Shown: positions 31,177-40,076 of the stretch, piece after piece
Numbering within the stretch: position 1 is the stretch's first letter
Layout: every line of letters begins with the position of its first letter
Origin: Bacteroidota bacterium
GTDB taxonomy: Bacteria; Bacteroidota; Bacteroidia; Chitinophagales; Chitinophagaceae
DNA length: 46,401 nucleotides
NCBI GenBank assembly: GCA_013289015.1
Contig: JABDAV010000015.1
Coordinates: forward strand, 1 to 46,401
Direction: 5' to 3'
Translations under genes and position numbers: made by a program
The notes under the pieces: generated by a model
Seen by the model: the letters and a program-made list of their open reading frames with translations, nothing else
Told to the model about the DNA's origin: nothing
Database searches by the model: none

Positions 31177-31848
31177 ATGAACGTTCAAATTGAAGAAAGC
31201 TGGAAAAAAATATTGCACCAGGAATTTCCCAAATCATATTTTGAAAATATTGTTGCTTTCCTAAAAACGGAAAAAGCACAGGGCAAAATAATTTATCCGC
31301 CGGGCTCTTTAATTTTTAACGCTTTCGAAAAAACACCGTTCAAAAAACTAAAAGTATTGTTGCTTGGCCAGGATCCATATCATGGTAAAGGACAGGCAAT
31401 GGGTTTATCTTTTTCTGTTCCCAAAGGTGTTCGTCCACCGCCGTCGCTGATAAATATTTTTAAGGAATTGCATGACGATGTTGGTGTTCCAATATCAATA
31501 ACCGGCGATCTTACATCTTGGGCGGAGCAAGGAGTTATGTTATTGAACGCAGCATTAACTGTACGTGCAGGCGAGCCAAATTCTCATGCAAAAATTGGCT
31601 GGCATGAATTTACAGATGCGGTTATAAAAAAAGTTTCTGATGAAAAAGAAGGTATTGTTTTTTTATTATGGGGATCATTTGCACATCAGAAACAGGAACT
31701 GATCGATCAAACTAAACATCATGTGTTAAAAGCAGCACATCCTTCGCCTTACAGCGCTGATAAAGGTTTTTTTGGCTGCAGGCATTTCAGCAAGACAAAT
31801 AAATTTTTGACTGATCAAAAGCAAGATCCTATTAACTGGGCATTATAG
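31177..31848 (+). CDS. ung: Uracil-DNA glycosylase (family 1)
   Basis: 223 residues. LLLGQDPYHGKGQAMGLSFS holds the catalytic water-activating Asp. Further motifs are VRPPPSLINIFKEL, GVMLLNAALTVRAGEPNSH, VFLLWGSFAHQK and the leucine-loop HPSPYSADKGFFGCRHF with the catalytic His. It removes uracil from DNA as the first step of base-excision repair. Standard length. An ATG four bases upstream is out of frame. Divergent from the tRNA/GIY-YIG region. Confidence 0.97.
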   Translation: MNVQIEESWKKILHQEFPKSYFENIVAFLKTEKAQGKIIYPPGSLIFNAFEKTPFKKLKVLLLGQDPYHGKGQAMGLSFSVPKGVRPPPSLINIFKELHDDVGVPISITGDLTSWAEQGVMLLNAALTVRAGEPNSHAKIGWHEFTDAVIKKVSDEKEGIVFLLWGSFAHQKQELIDQTKHHVLKAAHPSPYSADKGFFGCRHFSKTNKFLTDQKQDPINWAL

Positions 31849-31992
31849 TTGATAAAATATTGCCGTTAATTTATTTTGAAGAATATATGCAGTATGAGGG
31901 AGTGGTCCCTCATCAAGTACGGGACAGGCTGCACCTTGCTCAATCGAAGTTCATTAGCTGGTAACATAAAATTCTTCTTATTAAACTTTTAT

Positions 31993-32799
31993 ATGGAAAA
32001 GAAATTAGATAAACAGGTAGCGATTATAACCGGCGCCAGTTCAGGCATTGGCGCTGAATGTGCAAAGCAATTTGCTTATTCAGGCGCAACTGTTGTGATA
32101 AATTATCCGAGGGCTTCTTCAAAAGATAAGACAGATGCGATCGTGAATGAAATTACCTCCAATGGCGGTGTTGCCATAAGTTATCAATGCGATGTGAGCA
32201 AAGAAGATGAAGTAATAAAAATGTTTGCCGATGTAACAGCTCAATTTGGAACAGTTGATATATTGGTGAACAATGCAGGCCTTCAAAAAGATGCGAAGCT
32301 TACAGAGATGAGTTTAGATGACTGGAACATGGTTATTAGTATAAATTTAACCGGCCAGTTTTTATGCGCGCGTGAAGCAATAAAAGAATTTTTACGCAGA
32401 GGTGATAACGGCAAATCAAAAAGCATTGGAAAAATAATTTGTATGAGCAGTGTTCATGAAAAAATTCCATGGGCAGGGCATGCAAATTATGCAGCAAGTA
32501 AAGGCGGAATAATGATGCTGATGAAAACCATGGCGCAGGAATTCGCATCTAAAAAAATCCGTGTGAACAGCATTGCGCCCGGCGCAATTGAAACGCCGAT
32601 CAATCATAATGCGTGGGACACCAAAACGCATCTTGAAGATTTATTAAAACTGATACCGCAAAAAAGAGTTGGCATGCCTGATGATATTGCCAAAGCTGCT
32701 CTCTGGCTTGCAAGCGATGATTCTGATTATGTAAATGGCGCAACATTATTTGTTGATGGTGGTATGACATTGTATCCGGGTTTTGAAGATAATGGTTGA
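31993..32799 (+). CDS. Short-chain dehydrogenase, glucose 1-dehydrogenase-like
   Basis: 268 residues from ATG 31993 (MEKKLDKQVAIITG). The frame is open back to 31876 but those 39 residues lack SDR features. Motifs are TGASSGIG (cofactor turn), CDVSKEDE, ILVNNAGLQ, ICMSSVHEKIPW (catalytic Ser), YAASKGG (Tyr and Lys) and IAPGAIETPIN. The pattern matches glucose 1-dehydrogenases, which oxidise sugars with NAD or NADP, but substrate use is uncertain. The 140 bases between ung and this gene contain a TGAGGGA-GTGG-TCCCTCA hairpin without a T-tract. Confidence 0.88.
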   Translation: MEKKLDKQVAIITGASSGIGAECAKQFAYSGATVVINYPRASSKDKTDAIVNEITSNGGVAISYQCDVSKEDEVIKMFADVTAQFGTVDILVNNAGLQKDAKLTEMSLDDWNMVISINLTGQFLCAREAIKEFLRRGDNGKSKSIGKIICMSSVHEKIPWAGHANYAASKGGIMMLMKTMAQEFASKKIRVNSIAPGAIETPINHNAWDTKTHLEDLLKLIPQKRVGMPDDIAKAALWLASDDSDYVNGATLFVDGGMTLYPGFEDNG

Positions 32800-32898
32800 T
32801 TGTTATAATATAAGCAAGACAGTATTTTGTATTGCAATCCATGCTGAATTTTTCCTGGCCTCGTTAAATTTTTTCCATAAAGAATTAATTTTACAATT

Positions 32899-33450
32899 AT
32901 GATTACATGGCAGGAAATTATTCTAAGGTTATGCGTTGCAGCAGTTCTTGGCGGCGCTGTGGGTATAGACCGGCAGCGTTATGAATGGGCTGCAGGACTG
33001 CGTACACACATGCTGGTGTGTTTAGGCTCAGCGCTTATTATGATTGTTTCTGCATATGGTTTTGCTGAAGTGCAAACACAGGAACACGTAGCCTTAGATC
33101 CATCGCGTGTAGCAGCGCAGGTTGTAAGCGGCATTGGTTTTTTAGGCGCAGGCACTATTCTATTTTTAAAGCATGAAGTTGTTAAGGGACTCACCACTGC
33201 AGCGGGATTATGGACTGTTGCAGGCATTGGCCTTGCTGTTGGCGGGGGATTATATTTTGCTGCGGCAATTGCAACAGTCCTGGTGTTAATAATACTTGTT
33301 ATAGTTAAACCGTACAAGAAAAAATTTATTGTTGAAAAAAAACAAACTGAAATTCAAATGAAACTTAACAGGCAAATTGTTTCATTAACAGAACTTGAAA
33401 ATATGCTTTGCAACAAAAAACATCATATACAATTATATCAAGATGAATAA
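32899..33450 (+). CDS. MgtC/SapB family membrane protein (possibly frameshifted before its C-terminal domain)
   Basis: 183 residues with four to five hydrophobic helices and the family motifs LGGAVGIDRQRYEWAAGLRTH, LVCLGSALIMIVS, VVSGIGFLGAGTI and GLTTAAGLWTVAGIGLA. The frame ends at TAA 33448-33450 just after the last helix. The C-terminal ACT-like domain seen in many homologues appears in another frame directly downstream. A run of six A at 33415-33420 is a likely site: one base less would join the frames. MgtC proteins affect membrane potential or Mg adaptation, and the exact role here is unknown. Confidence 0.85.
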   Translation: MITWQEIILRLCVAAVLGGAVGIDRQRYEWAAGLRTHMLVCLGSALIMIVSAYGFAEVQTQEHVALDPSRVAAQVVSGIGFLGAGTILFLKHEVVKGLTTAAGLWTVAGIGLAVGGGLYFAAAIATVLVLIILVIVKPYKKKFIVEKKQTEIQMKLNRQIVSLTELENMLCNKKHHIQLYQDE

Positions 33451-33589
33451 TACCAAGGAAGATAACATTTACGCGGTTGAAATAAGATTTAATAGGTCGG
33501 TTTCAAATAATAATATCCTTGAATTTGTGGAGTTACTAAATCATTCGAAAGGTATACGCGAAGTAGAATTTAAACCTGCAGGAATTTAA
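33443..33589 (+). CDS. C-terminal ACT-like domain of MgtC-type protein, separate frame
   Basis: 48 residues from ATG 33443 (MNNTKEDNIYAVEIRFNRS), ending KGIREVEFKPAGI. This is the beta-alpha-beta ending (VEIRFNRSVSNNNILEFVEL, GIREVEF) seen at the C-terminus of long MgtC/SapB proteins. It overlaps the upstream stop by 8 bases (ATGAATAA). The arrangement is either a single-base frameshift of one gene or a split pair with coupled translation. Its stop overlaps the convergent LytTR gene by 4 bases. Confidence 0.55.
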   Translation: MNNTKEDNIYAVEIRFNRSVSNNNILEFVELLNHSKGIREVEFKPAGI

Positions 33590-34341
33590 GTTTCGCTCAT
33601 CCACTTTTTAAAAGCGGCTGCGTTTTCCTGGCTAACAATAATCTCTTCATTCAAAGGGAGCAATAATTCAACACTTATCTTACTCTTATCTATGCTCCTG
33701 AACTTTGTTATATAATTTGCGTTAACAATAAACTTCCTGTTTGCCCTGAAAAAATTTTTTTCATCTACTATTATTTCTATATCGGCGAGCGAGCCTGTTT
33801 CGCACAAAAATTTCCTGTTGTCTTTATCTACTGCAAACACAAGCTTATGCTCAGTGAAAAAATAAACAACATCTTCAAGCCTTAAGCTTAAAAATTCAAT
33901 CCCTTTTTTTACAATGATCCTTGATTTATTTTTTCTTGATGATTGCAAAAAATCAATTATTGAAGAATAATTATTAATGAAATGATGCTGTAGATTCTTG
34001 TATTTATGCAAAGCGCCTGCAAGCTTTACGGAATCGATCGGTTTCAATAAATAATCAATGCAGTTATATTCAAATGCATCTATCATGTACTTATCATACG
34101 CTGTTGTAAAGATTACCGGGCAATTAACCTGGTTATCTTTCAGTATGTGAAAGCTCAGCCCGTCTGAAAGCTGGATATCCATCAGTATAAGATCAGGAAG
34201 GGCATTATTCTGCAGCCAGTTCAAACTCTGCGACACGCTTGAGGCAGTTCCCGCAATATCAATATTATTTTCTATGCCCGATAAACACATTTTTAAATTT
34301 TCCAAAGCCGGTACTTCATCTTCTATTAAAAATATTTTCAT
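33586..34341 (-). CDS. LytTR-family response regulator
   Basis: 251 residues. The receiver domain (1-120) has IEDE near the start, the phosphoacceptor Asp55 in LILMDIQLSDG, Thr at FTTAYDKY and Lys100 in LLKPID. The LytTR DNA-binding domain (about 140-250) has IIVKKGIEFLSLRLEDVVYF, FFRANRKFIVNANYI and a C-terminal ELLLPLNEEIIVS. Its start overlaps the histidine kinase stop by 4 bases, so they form one two-component system. LytTR regulators bind direct repeats upstream of target promoters; nearby susC is a possible but untested target. Confidence 0.93.
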   Translation of the reverse strand: MKIFLIEDEVPALENLKMCLSGIENNIDIAGTASSVSQSLNWLQNNALPDLILMDIQLSDGLSFHILKDNQVNCPVIFTTAYDKYMIDAFEYNCIDYLLKPIDSVKLAGALHKYKNLQHHFINNYSSIIDFLQSSRKNKSRIIVKKGIEFLSLRLEDVVYFFTEHKLVFAVDKDNRKFLCETGSLADIEIIVDEKNFFRANRKFIVNANYITKFRSIDKSKISVELLLPLNEEIIVSQENAAAFKKWMSET

Positions 34342-35414
34342 AACTGGGGATTTACGAGTGGGAGTTTAACAGTAAAATGTTCGCCGTTATTATAAACAAT
34401 GATGCTCTTGCCGGTTAACAGCTTATAACGGTTGTCAAGATTTTTTAAACCCGTTCCTGTCGATGGTGGCTTATACGCTTTTTGTATAAGTTTATTTTTT
34501 ATAACAACATAGCTTGATGACAAGGAAACATATATGGTAAGCGGGCTATTAAGATTTAATTCATTGTGCTTAATAGCATTTTCAAGAATTATTTGCAATG
34601 ATATCGGTGGAAGAAAAAGTTCTTCTGCAGCAAGGCTCTTTATTTCAATGATCATGTTGATGGCATTATCAAATCTTATTTTGAGCAGGTAAAAAAAGTT
34701 GCTTAAAAATTCAATTTCGTCACTAACCGGTATGAGATTCTTTTCCCTGTTTATAAGAATATAACGATATACCCTGGCAAGCGTATCATTATATAAACGC
34801 GCATTAACCGGGTCTGATGAAATGAGGTACGATAAAGTATTAAGTGAGTTAAAAAGAAAATGCGGATCTATCTGGTTCTTTAAAGCAACCAGTTCTGCGT
34901 GCGTCTTTGCAATATTTAATTGCTCGGCCCTTTTTTCTATATCCTGTTGCTGCCCGCGCAAATAAAATATTTCGTACAAATTAGTGATGAAAATTGCTGA
35001 AATAACAATTGCTATAACAGCATACACAACGTTTTTATAAGCAGCGCTGTCTTCATGCGAAAAAAGCAACCAAAGCAAAATACCTCCGGCAGCTATTAAA
35101 GCTGTATAGGCTATAATAAAACCATACAGTACCAATATGCTTTTATAATACGTTTTCAAAGGAAAGCGCAGCTGTTTTTTTACAAATAAGAAGAGCTGAA
35201 CATTGCCTTGCCATATTGCCCATGCCAAAGCCATGAAATAAGCATAATTTATTATAAGATGAAAAAGGTCGTAGCGGCTGTTAGTTATTATATGGGTAAG
35301 ATTCACGACCCCTGCTGCTAAAACCGGTATAACAATTGACCTTACGAGCAGGTCTTTTTTAAAAGCGAACTTTTCGTCGGGAGATAATATTTTTAGCGCA
35401 ACAGCAGGCTTCAT
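34338..35414 (-). CDS. LytS/YehU-type sensor histidine kinase
   Basis: 358 residues. Four hydrophobic helices (about 25-42, 50-68, 92-117, 128-148) precede a cytoplasmic kinase. The phosphoacceptor His185 is in NQIDPHFLFNSLN, the family HisKA-like box. The ATP-binding part includes LPPISLQIILENAIKHN (N-box) and STGTGLKNLDNRYKLL (G-box). All catalytic motifs are intact, in contrast to the divergent paralogue at 35742. Co-translated with the LytTR regulator. The signal is unknown; no periplasmic domain is present. Confidence 0.92.
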   Translation of the reverse strand: MKPAVALKILSPDEKFAFKKDLLVRSIVIPVLAAGVVNLTHIITNSRYDLFHLIINYAYFMALAWAIWQGNVQLFLFVKKQLRFPLKTYYKSILVLYGFIIAYTALIAAGGILLWLLFSHEDSAAYKNVVYAVIAIVISAIFITNLYEIFYLRGQQQDIEKRAEQLNIAKTHAELVALKNQIDPHFLFNSLNTLSYLISSDPVNARLYNDTLARVYRYILINREKNLIPVSDEIEFLSNFFYLLKIRFDNAINMIIEIKSLAAEELFLPPISLQIILENAIKHNELNLNSPLTIYVSLSSSYVVIKNKLIQKAYKPPSTGTGLKNLDNRYKLLTGKSIIVYNNGEHFTVKLPLVNPQL

Positions 35415-35655
35415 GTGAATAAATTAACAATGTAATTTTTGTTAACATAACGTAATAGAAAAGTTAATAGTTACAGACGGTTTTAATCATTAATTCAGCA
35501 TTGATACTTTTATTATATAGACAATAGGATTGGGTGAAATCAGGCTTCAGTAAAAAAATTTCGGGCTTCGGCAAGTTTTATGAAAATTAAAAGCCGGACG
35601 AAAGATAAGTTTGAGAAAATAAATATTAAATTTTTTTTCTCATTTTAGACAAACT

Positions 35656-35688
35656 ACGGGAGGTTTCTACCACCCGTACTTTTTTTTA
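35656..35688 (+). terminator. Hairpin with T-tract in leader of degenerate kinase gene
   Basis: ACGGG (35656-35660) and CCCGT (35673-35677) pair around AGGTTTCTACCA. AC and eight T follow. On the plus strand it would stop transcripts started upstream in the 327-base gap (35415-35741), so it may be an attenuator. The rest of the gap shows no gene. Confidence 0.4.
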
Positions 35689-35741
35689 AAGATAAACCGG
35701 TAATTGCTTTTAATTTGGCAAGCAGGAAACAATATTTTTTA

Positions 35742-36839
35742 ATGAAGATCCATCCCTTCGTTTTTTCCAATCAGCAATCTTACCGCTTAAGCAGGCATGC
35801 CCTGTTCTGGTTCTTATGGATACTTTACTATGCAATAGTTTCTGCCATCATCATGCTGCCTAAATGGGGATTTTTTAAAAGCTTCTTTGAAGCGTTTATT
35901 GAAGTTGCAGAATCAACTCCGCTTGATATGTGCTTTTGTTACTTCATCATTTACTTTTTATTTCCGAAATTTTTATATAAGGGCAGGTATATTGGAATGT
36001 TGCTGTTATGGCTGCTGGCGAGTTTTGTTTTTATTGCCTTGTATGAGTTAAATGCAATTCATATAGCGCCATATATAAGAGGATGGTTCGGAATGAAAAG
36101 CACAGGCCCTTCTAATATTAATTATGCTTATGATTTCTTCGTTCTTTTTAGCCAGATAAATATGGAAGGATGTGTTGCTGCATCTATTAAACTGGGAAAA
36201 TTATGGTATATAAAACAACAGGAAGCAGATCTTCTGCAACAGGAAAGACAAAAAATAAAATCTGACGAAGACCATACTTTAATAAGGCCTGCTTTTTTAA
36301 CAGACCTCTTAACCCGCATGGAAAGCATCGCGAATGAAAATCCATTGATCGCTGCACGATCAATGAAGAAGATCAGGAACCTGATGCTTTATATTTTATA
36401 TGAAAATGCTTCATCGAAAGTATCACTGCATAAAGAGCTTGAACTGCTGCAGGAATATACTGATCTTGAAAAATTAACTGCTGAAAAAAAAATATGTGTA
36501 CACACTTCTATCAATGCTGCCTCTTTGCATGAAACGATAGCGCCGTTTATTTTACTGCCACTGGTTGAAAATGCATTCAAGCAATTACAAACGTATAACC
36601 TCGAAAATCCTTCTCTTAATATTGGTATAGCACTGCATAATGAGACCATTAATATCAAGGTTGACTGGAGTAAGCCTATCGAAACTTCCTCTCTTACAAA
36701 CGGGCGCAATGTGATATTGCATAACATTTCCAAAAGGCTGCAACTCATTTATCCTTTAAGCCATGAATTGAATATGATGATCGAAACAGAAAGGATCTTC
36801 GTTTATCTGAAAATTAATTTAAGGAAGGCCATCAACTAA
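35742..36839 (+). CDS. Degenerate LytS-type kinase lacking the phosphoacceptor histidine
   Basis: 365 residues from ATG 35742. Four hydrophobic helices (about 18-40, 59-77, 84-103, 128-146) are followed by a coiled linker (YIKQQEADLLQQERQKIKS) and a kinase-like region. The His box is IRPAFLTDLL, so the expected His at about residue 184 is Ala and the FN of HFLFN is lost. The N-box LLPLVENAFKQL is recognisable, but the G-box is NGRNVILHNISKRL with no GxG. It is probably unable to autophosphorylate and may act as a partner or antagonist of the intact kinase next door. It lies upstream of susC in the same direction. Confidence 0.8.
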   Translation: MKIHPFVFSNQQSYRLSRHALFWFLWILYYAIVSAIIMLPKWGFFKSFFEAFIEVAESTPLDMCFCYFIIYFLFPKFLYKGRYIGMLLLWLLASFVFIALYELNAIHIAPYIRGWFGMKSTGPSNINYAYDFFVLFSQINMEGCVAASIKLGKLWYIKQQEADLLQQERQKIKSDEDHTLIRPAFLTDLLTRMESIANENPLIAARSMKKIRNLMLYILYENASSKVSLHKELELLQEYTDLEKLTAEKKICVHTSINAASLHETIAPFILLPLVENAFKQLQTYNLENPSLNIGIALHNETINIKVDWSKPIETSSLTNGRNVILHNISKRLQLIYPLSHELNMMIETERIFVYLKINLRKAIN

Positions 36840-37008
36840 ATCCTTTCAGCAAGCATATATCCTGCCTGAGTAATTTTTTTTCCCGCTTCGGTTTTTAATC
36901 TGCCGTTTTTATAAGCATAACTCTCTTACCACTTGTCATTAAAGTATTGTCTTTACACATTTCACTTGTAACTGTTTTCATTAGCTATAACCTGTTCAAA
37001 ACATTATT

Positions 37009-40000
37009 ATGAAATTAATCTTCACAATTCCAACACTGTTTTTATGCGTTCATGTAATGGCGCAAACCCGCCTGATTAAGGGAACAGTTACTGATAAGAG
37101 TATGACTCCGGTTCCCAATGCAACAGTAATGGTAAAAGGAACAAAGCTTGGTGTGGCAACCAATACAAACGGAGAATTTTCTATTACTGTGCCTGTATCT
37201 GAAAATACACTTACAGTTTCGTCAATAAATTTTGTTACAAAAGATGTCGACATCACTTCAGTAACATCTGTTGCTATAAGCCTGCAACCATCATCAGGCA
37301 ATCTGTCCGAAGTGGTAGTGGTTGCTTATGGTGCACAAAAGAAATTAAATGTTACCGGTGCCGTTTCAACAGTAAAAGGTGCAGATATTGCAGATAAGCC
37401 TTTCACTTCAATTGATAAAACATTGCAGGGTCTTGCGCCGGGAGTTCAATCCACGTCTGCATCCGGAGCACCCGGGTCGGCTACCAACGTACGTATTCGC
37501 GGCATTGGTTCCATCATTGCAAGTGCGGCGCCTTTATGGGTTATTGACGGTGTTGTTGCAACCATTGGCGACCTTACATCAAACACAACAACCGCTAATG
37601 CGTTAAGCGGGTTAAACCCCGATGATATTGAAAGCATAACTATTTTAAAAGATGCCGCTGCAACATCTATATATGGATCACGCGCTGCAAACGGTGTAAT
37701 CATCGTTACTACTAAAAAAGGCAAAGCAGGTAAAACTGTTTTAAATTTTTCAACAGATTGGGGCGCGAATAACATCGCCTATTTTAATAATGATAATAAA
37801 AGCCTTAACAGCCTGCAAACTCAAACATTGCTGCGCGAATCTGTGATCAATGCAGGTTATGTAACTAATAATGATGACGCGGATAATTTTATTGAAAATG
37901 CATTGGGCATTCCAAAAGATTATACAAAAACAAATACTGACTGGTATAATGTAGTTACACAAACAGGTGATCAATCTCAGTATAATTTAAGTCTAACCGG
38001 CGGTGATGCAAAAACACAATTTTATACTTCTGCCGGATTATTTAACCAGGCGGGAACTGTTATCGGTTCTGACTTTCAGCGCTACAACGGAAGTTTTTCG
38101 CTTACACATAAGCCCAATGATAAATTCGTTTTTTCAACGGGTTTAAATGGCAGTTACAGCAGGCAGCAAACACCGACGAACAGTGGTAATTTCAGCAACC
38201 CGGTTATTTCTTCTTATTTTTTAGTTCCGTGGTATACGCCGTATAATACAGATGGTTCCATACGCTACGGAGATAATGATCCTGATGGAGAATTTCCTGC
38301 AAATGGCGGTCCGTTCAACCCGGTTGCAGTTGTTACTTTAGATCATAATGAAGCAAAACAAATTGATTTCAGAGGATATGTATCCGGTGAATATTACATC
38401 ATACCAGAATTAAAATTATCAAGCAGGTACAGCGGAGAATTTTTAACCATACAGGAAGATGCATACCGCAATCCTTTTTACGGCGATGGCCAGACAAACG
38501 GAGGTGATGCTTTTGCATCCAATCGCCGTGTTTTTGATTGGACATGGACCAATTTGATTGATTACAAACATGCTTTAAATGCAGAAAAAGATTTTTATTT
38601 TGATGTGTACGGCGGATATGAATCGCAATATTATAACAACTATCTTTTGCAGGCAGGCGGCCAAGTTTTTCCGGGCAATCTTAATTTGAAATACCTTTCT
38701 TCCGCAGCAACACCCACCACTGCATTTTCATTGCCTAATGAAAACGCAACAATATCTTATCTATCCAATGCGATCATAAATTACAAAGACAGGTATATAC
38801 TTTCAGGAAGTTTCAGAAGAGATGGTTCGTCTGTATTCGGCCCGGAACACAGGTGGGGAAATTTTTATTCCGTTGGTGGCTCATGGAATTTAAGCGAAGA
38901 ACAATTCATGAAGAACATACATTTAATAAACCTTCTTAAGCTAAGAGCATCTTATGGACAAAATGGTAACTCGCTTGGCTTTGGAGATTACCAGGCGCTT
39001 GCAACATATGGTTATGGCTTTAATTATACCGGCGCTCCCGGAAGCGCTCCCAATAATGTTGGCGACAGCAACCTTACCTGGGAAAAAAATAAAATAACTG
39101 ATGTTGGTATTGATTTTTCTTTATTCAATAACAGGCTTGGCGGAAGCTTTGATTATTATGACCGCGTAACATCTGACCTGTTGAGCAATGTTCCGCTTTC
39201 AGGCACTTCAGGTTTTACAAGCCAGTTGCTGAATGTGGGCAGTATTCAAAATAAAGGCTATGAAATCGGTTTAAGCGGGAAGCCTGTTGTTCTTAAAAAC
39301 TTTGTTTGGGATATTCAGTTCAATCTTGCGCATAATAAAAATAAAGTACTCGACCTGTATAATGGCGCTCCTATTGCAAACGGATTATTTAATATTACTG
39401 AAGGCCATGACGTACAGGAATTTTACCTGCCTTTATGGGCCGGTGCGGATCCGGCTAACGGAGATCCTTTATGGTACACAGATGCAACGCATGCGCATAC
39501 AACAAACGACATTAACAAGGCGCCTTATACTTTAACAGGCAAATCAGCATCGCCCAGTTATTTTGGTTCATTCACAAACACTTTTACGTATAAAGGCATT
39601 TCACTTTCGGTGCAGTTCTATTATAATTATGGCAATTATATCTATGATAACTGGGATACTTATGATATGAGCGATGGCGCTTATACCGGATTCCTTAATC
39701 AATTTACAAACCAGTTGAGCCGCTGGCAAAAACCCGGTGATAAAACAAATGTTCCAAAAATTGTTTTTGGCGGAAACATGAGTTCCAATTCACCATCCAC
39801 ACGTTACCTCTATGATGGCAGCTATGTACGGTTGCGTGATATTCAGCTATCCTATAAATTCCCGGGATCGCTTTTCCATAAATGGAATATCAGCAATGCA
39901 TCTGTTTATGTACGCGGCACTAATCTGGTAACATTCGCAAAAGATAAATTATTACCGCTTGATCCTGAAACCGGCATTCAAAGCACAAACGACTTTGATG

Positions 40001-40047
40001 TATTTATTCCCAAAACAATTGCGGGAGGTTTAAGAATCAGTTTTTAA
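37009..40047 (+). CDS. SusC/RagA family TonB-dependent outer-membrane transporter
   Basis: 1012 residues. A signal peptide ends near HVMAQT. A carboxypeptidase-D regulatory-like domain (22-100: LIKGTVTDKSMTPVPNATV, TNTNGEFSI) precedes a TonB-box-like EVVVVAYG. The plug domain has LQGLAPGVQSTS, VRIRGIGSI, PLWVIDGVV and ILKDAAATSIYGSRAANGVI. The rest is a 22-strand barrel ending in GGLRISF with a terminal Phe. With SusD it imports oligosaccharides or peptides across the outer membrane. No glycoside hydrolase accompanies it here, so the substrate is unknown. About 170 bases upstream, after the kinase gene, show no clear promoter. Confidence 0.96.
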   Translation: MKLIFTIPTLFLCVHVMAQTRLIKGTVTDKSMTPVPNATVMVKGTKLGVATNTNGEFSITVPVSENTLTVSSINFVTKDVDITSVTSVAISLQPSSGNLSEVVVVAYGAQKKLNVTGAVSTVKGADIADKPFTSIDKTLQGLAPGVQSTSASGAPGSATNVRIRGIGSIIASAAPLWVIDGVVATIGDLTSNTTTANALSGLNPDDIESITILKDAAATSIYGSRAANGVIIVTTKKGKAGKTVLNFSTDWGANNIAYFNNDNKSLNSLQTQTLLRESVINAGYVTNNDDADNFIENALGIPKDYTKTNTDWYNVVTQTGDQSQYNLSLTGGDAKTQFYTSAGLFNQAGTVIGSDFQRYNGSFSLTHKPNDKFVFSTGLNGSYSRQQTPTNSGNFSNPVISSYFLVPWYTPYNTDGSIRYGDNDPDGEFPANGGPFNPVAVVTLDHNEAKQIDFRGYVSGEYYIIPELKLSSRYSGEFLTIQEDAYRNPFYGDGQTNGGDAFASNRRVFDWTWTNLIDYKHALNAEKDFYFDVYGGYESQYYNNYLLQAGGQVFPGNLNLKYLSSAATPTTAFSLPNENATISYLSNAIINYKDRYILSGSFRRDGSSVFGPEHRWGNFYSVGGSWNLSEEQFMKNIHLINLLKLRASYGQNGNSLGFGDYQALATYGYGFNYTGAPGSAPNNVGDSNLTWEKNKITDVGIDFSLFNNRLGGSFDYYDRVTSDLLSNVPLSGTSGFTSQLLNVGSIQNKGYEIGLSGKPVVLKNFVWDIQFNLAHNKNKVLDLYNGAPIANGLFNITEGHDVQEFYLPLWAGADPANGDPLWYTDATHAHTTNDINKAPYTLTGKSASPSYFGSFTNTFTYKGISLSVQFYYNYGNYIYDNWDTYDMSDGAYTGFLNQFTNQLSRWQKPGDKTNVPKIVFGGNMSSNSPSTRYLYDGSYVRLRDIQLSYKFPGSLFHKWNISNASVYVRGTNLVTFAKDKLLPLDPETGIQSTNDFDVFIPKTIAGGLRISF

Positions 40048-40076
40048 TCAATTACAGCAGAACAAAAAATTATTGT

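Noticed and set aside
31895..31912. Terminator after ung (TGAGGGA-GTGG-TCCCTCA)
   Set aside because: A good 7-bp stem but no T-tract on either side; it is more likely part of a dispersed repeat.
33415..33421. AAAAAAC as a programmed -1 frameshift site in the MgtC-type gene
   Set aside because: The phase is wrong for the X-XXY-YYZ arrangement, and the downstream domain needs a +1 change instead.
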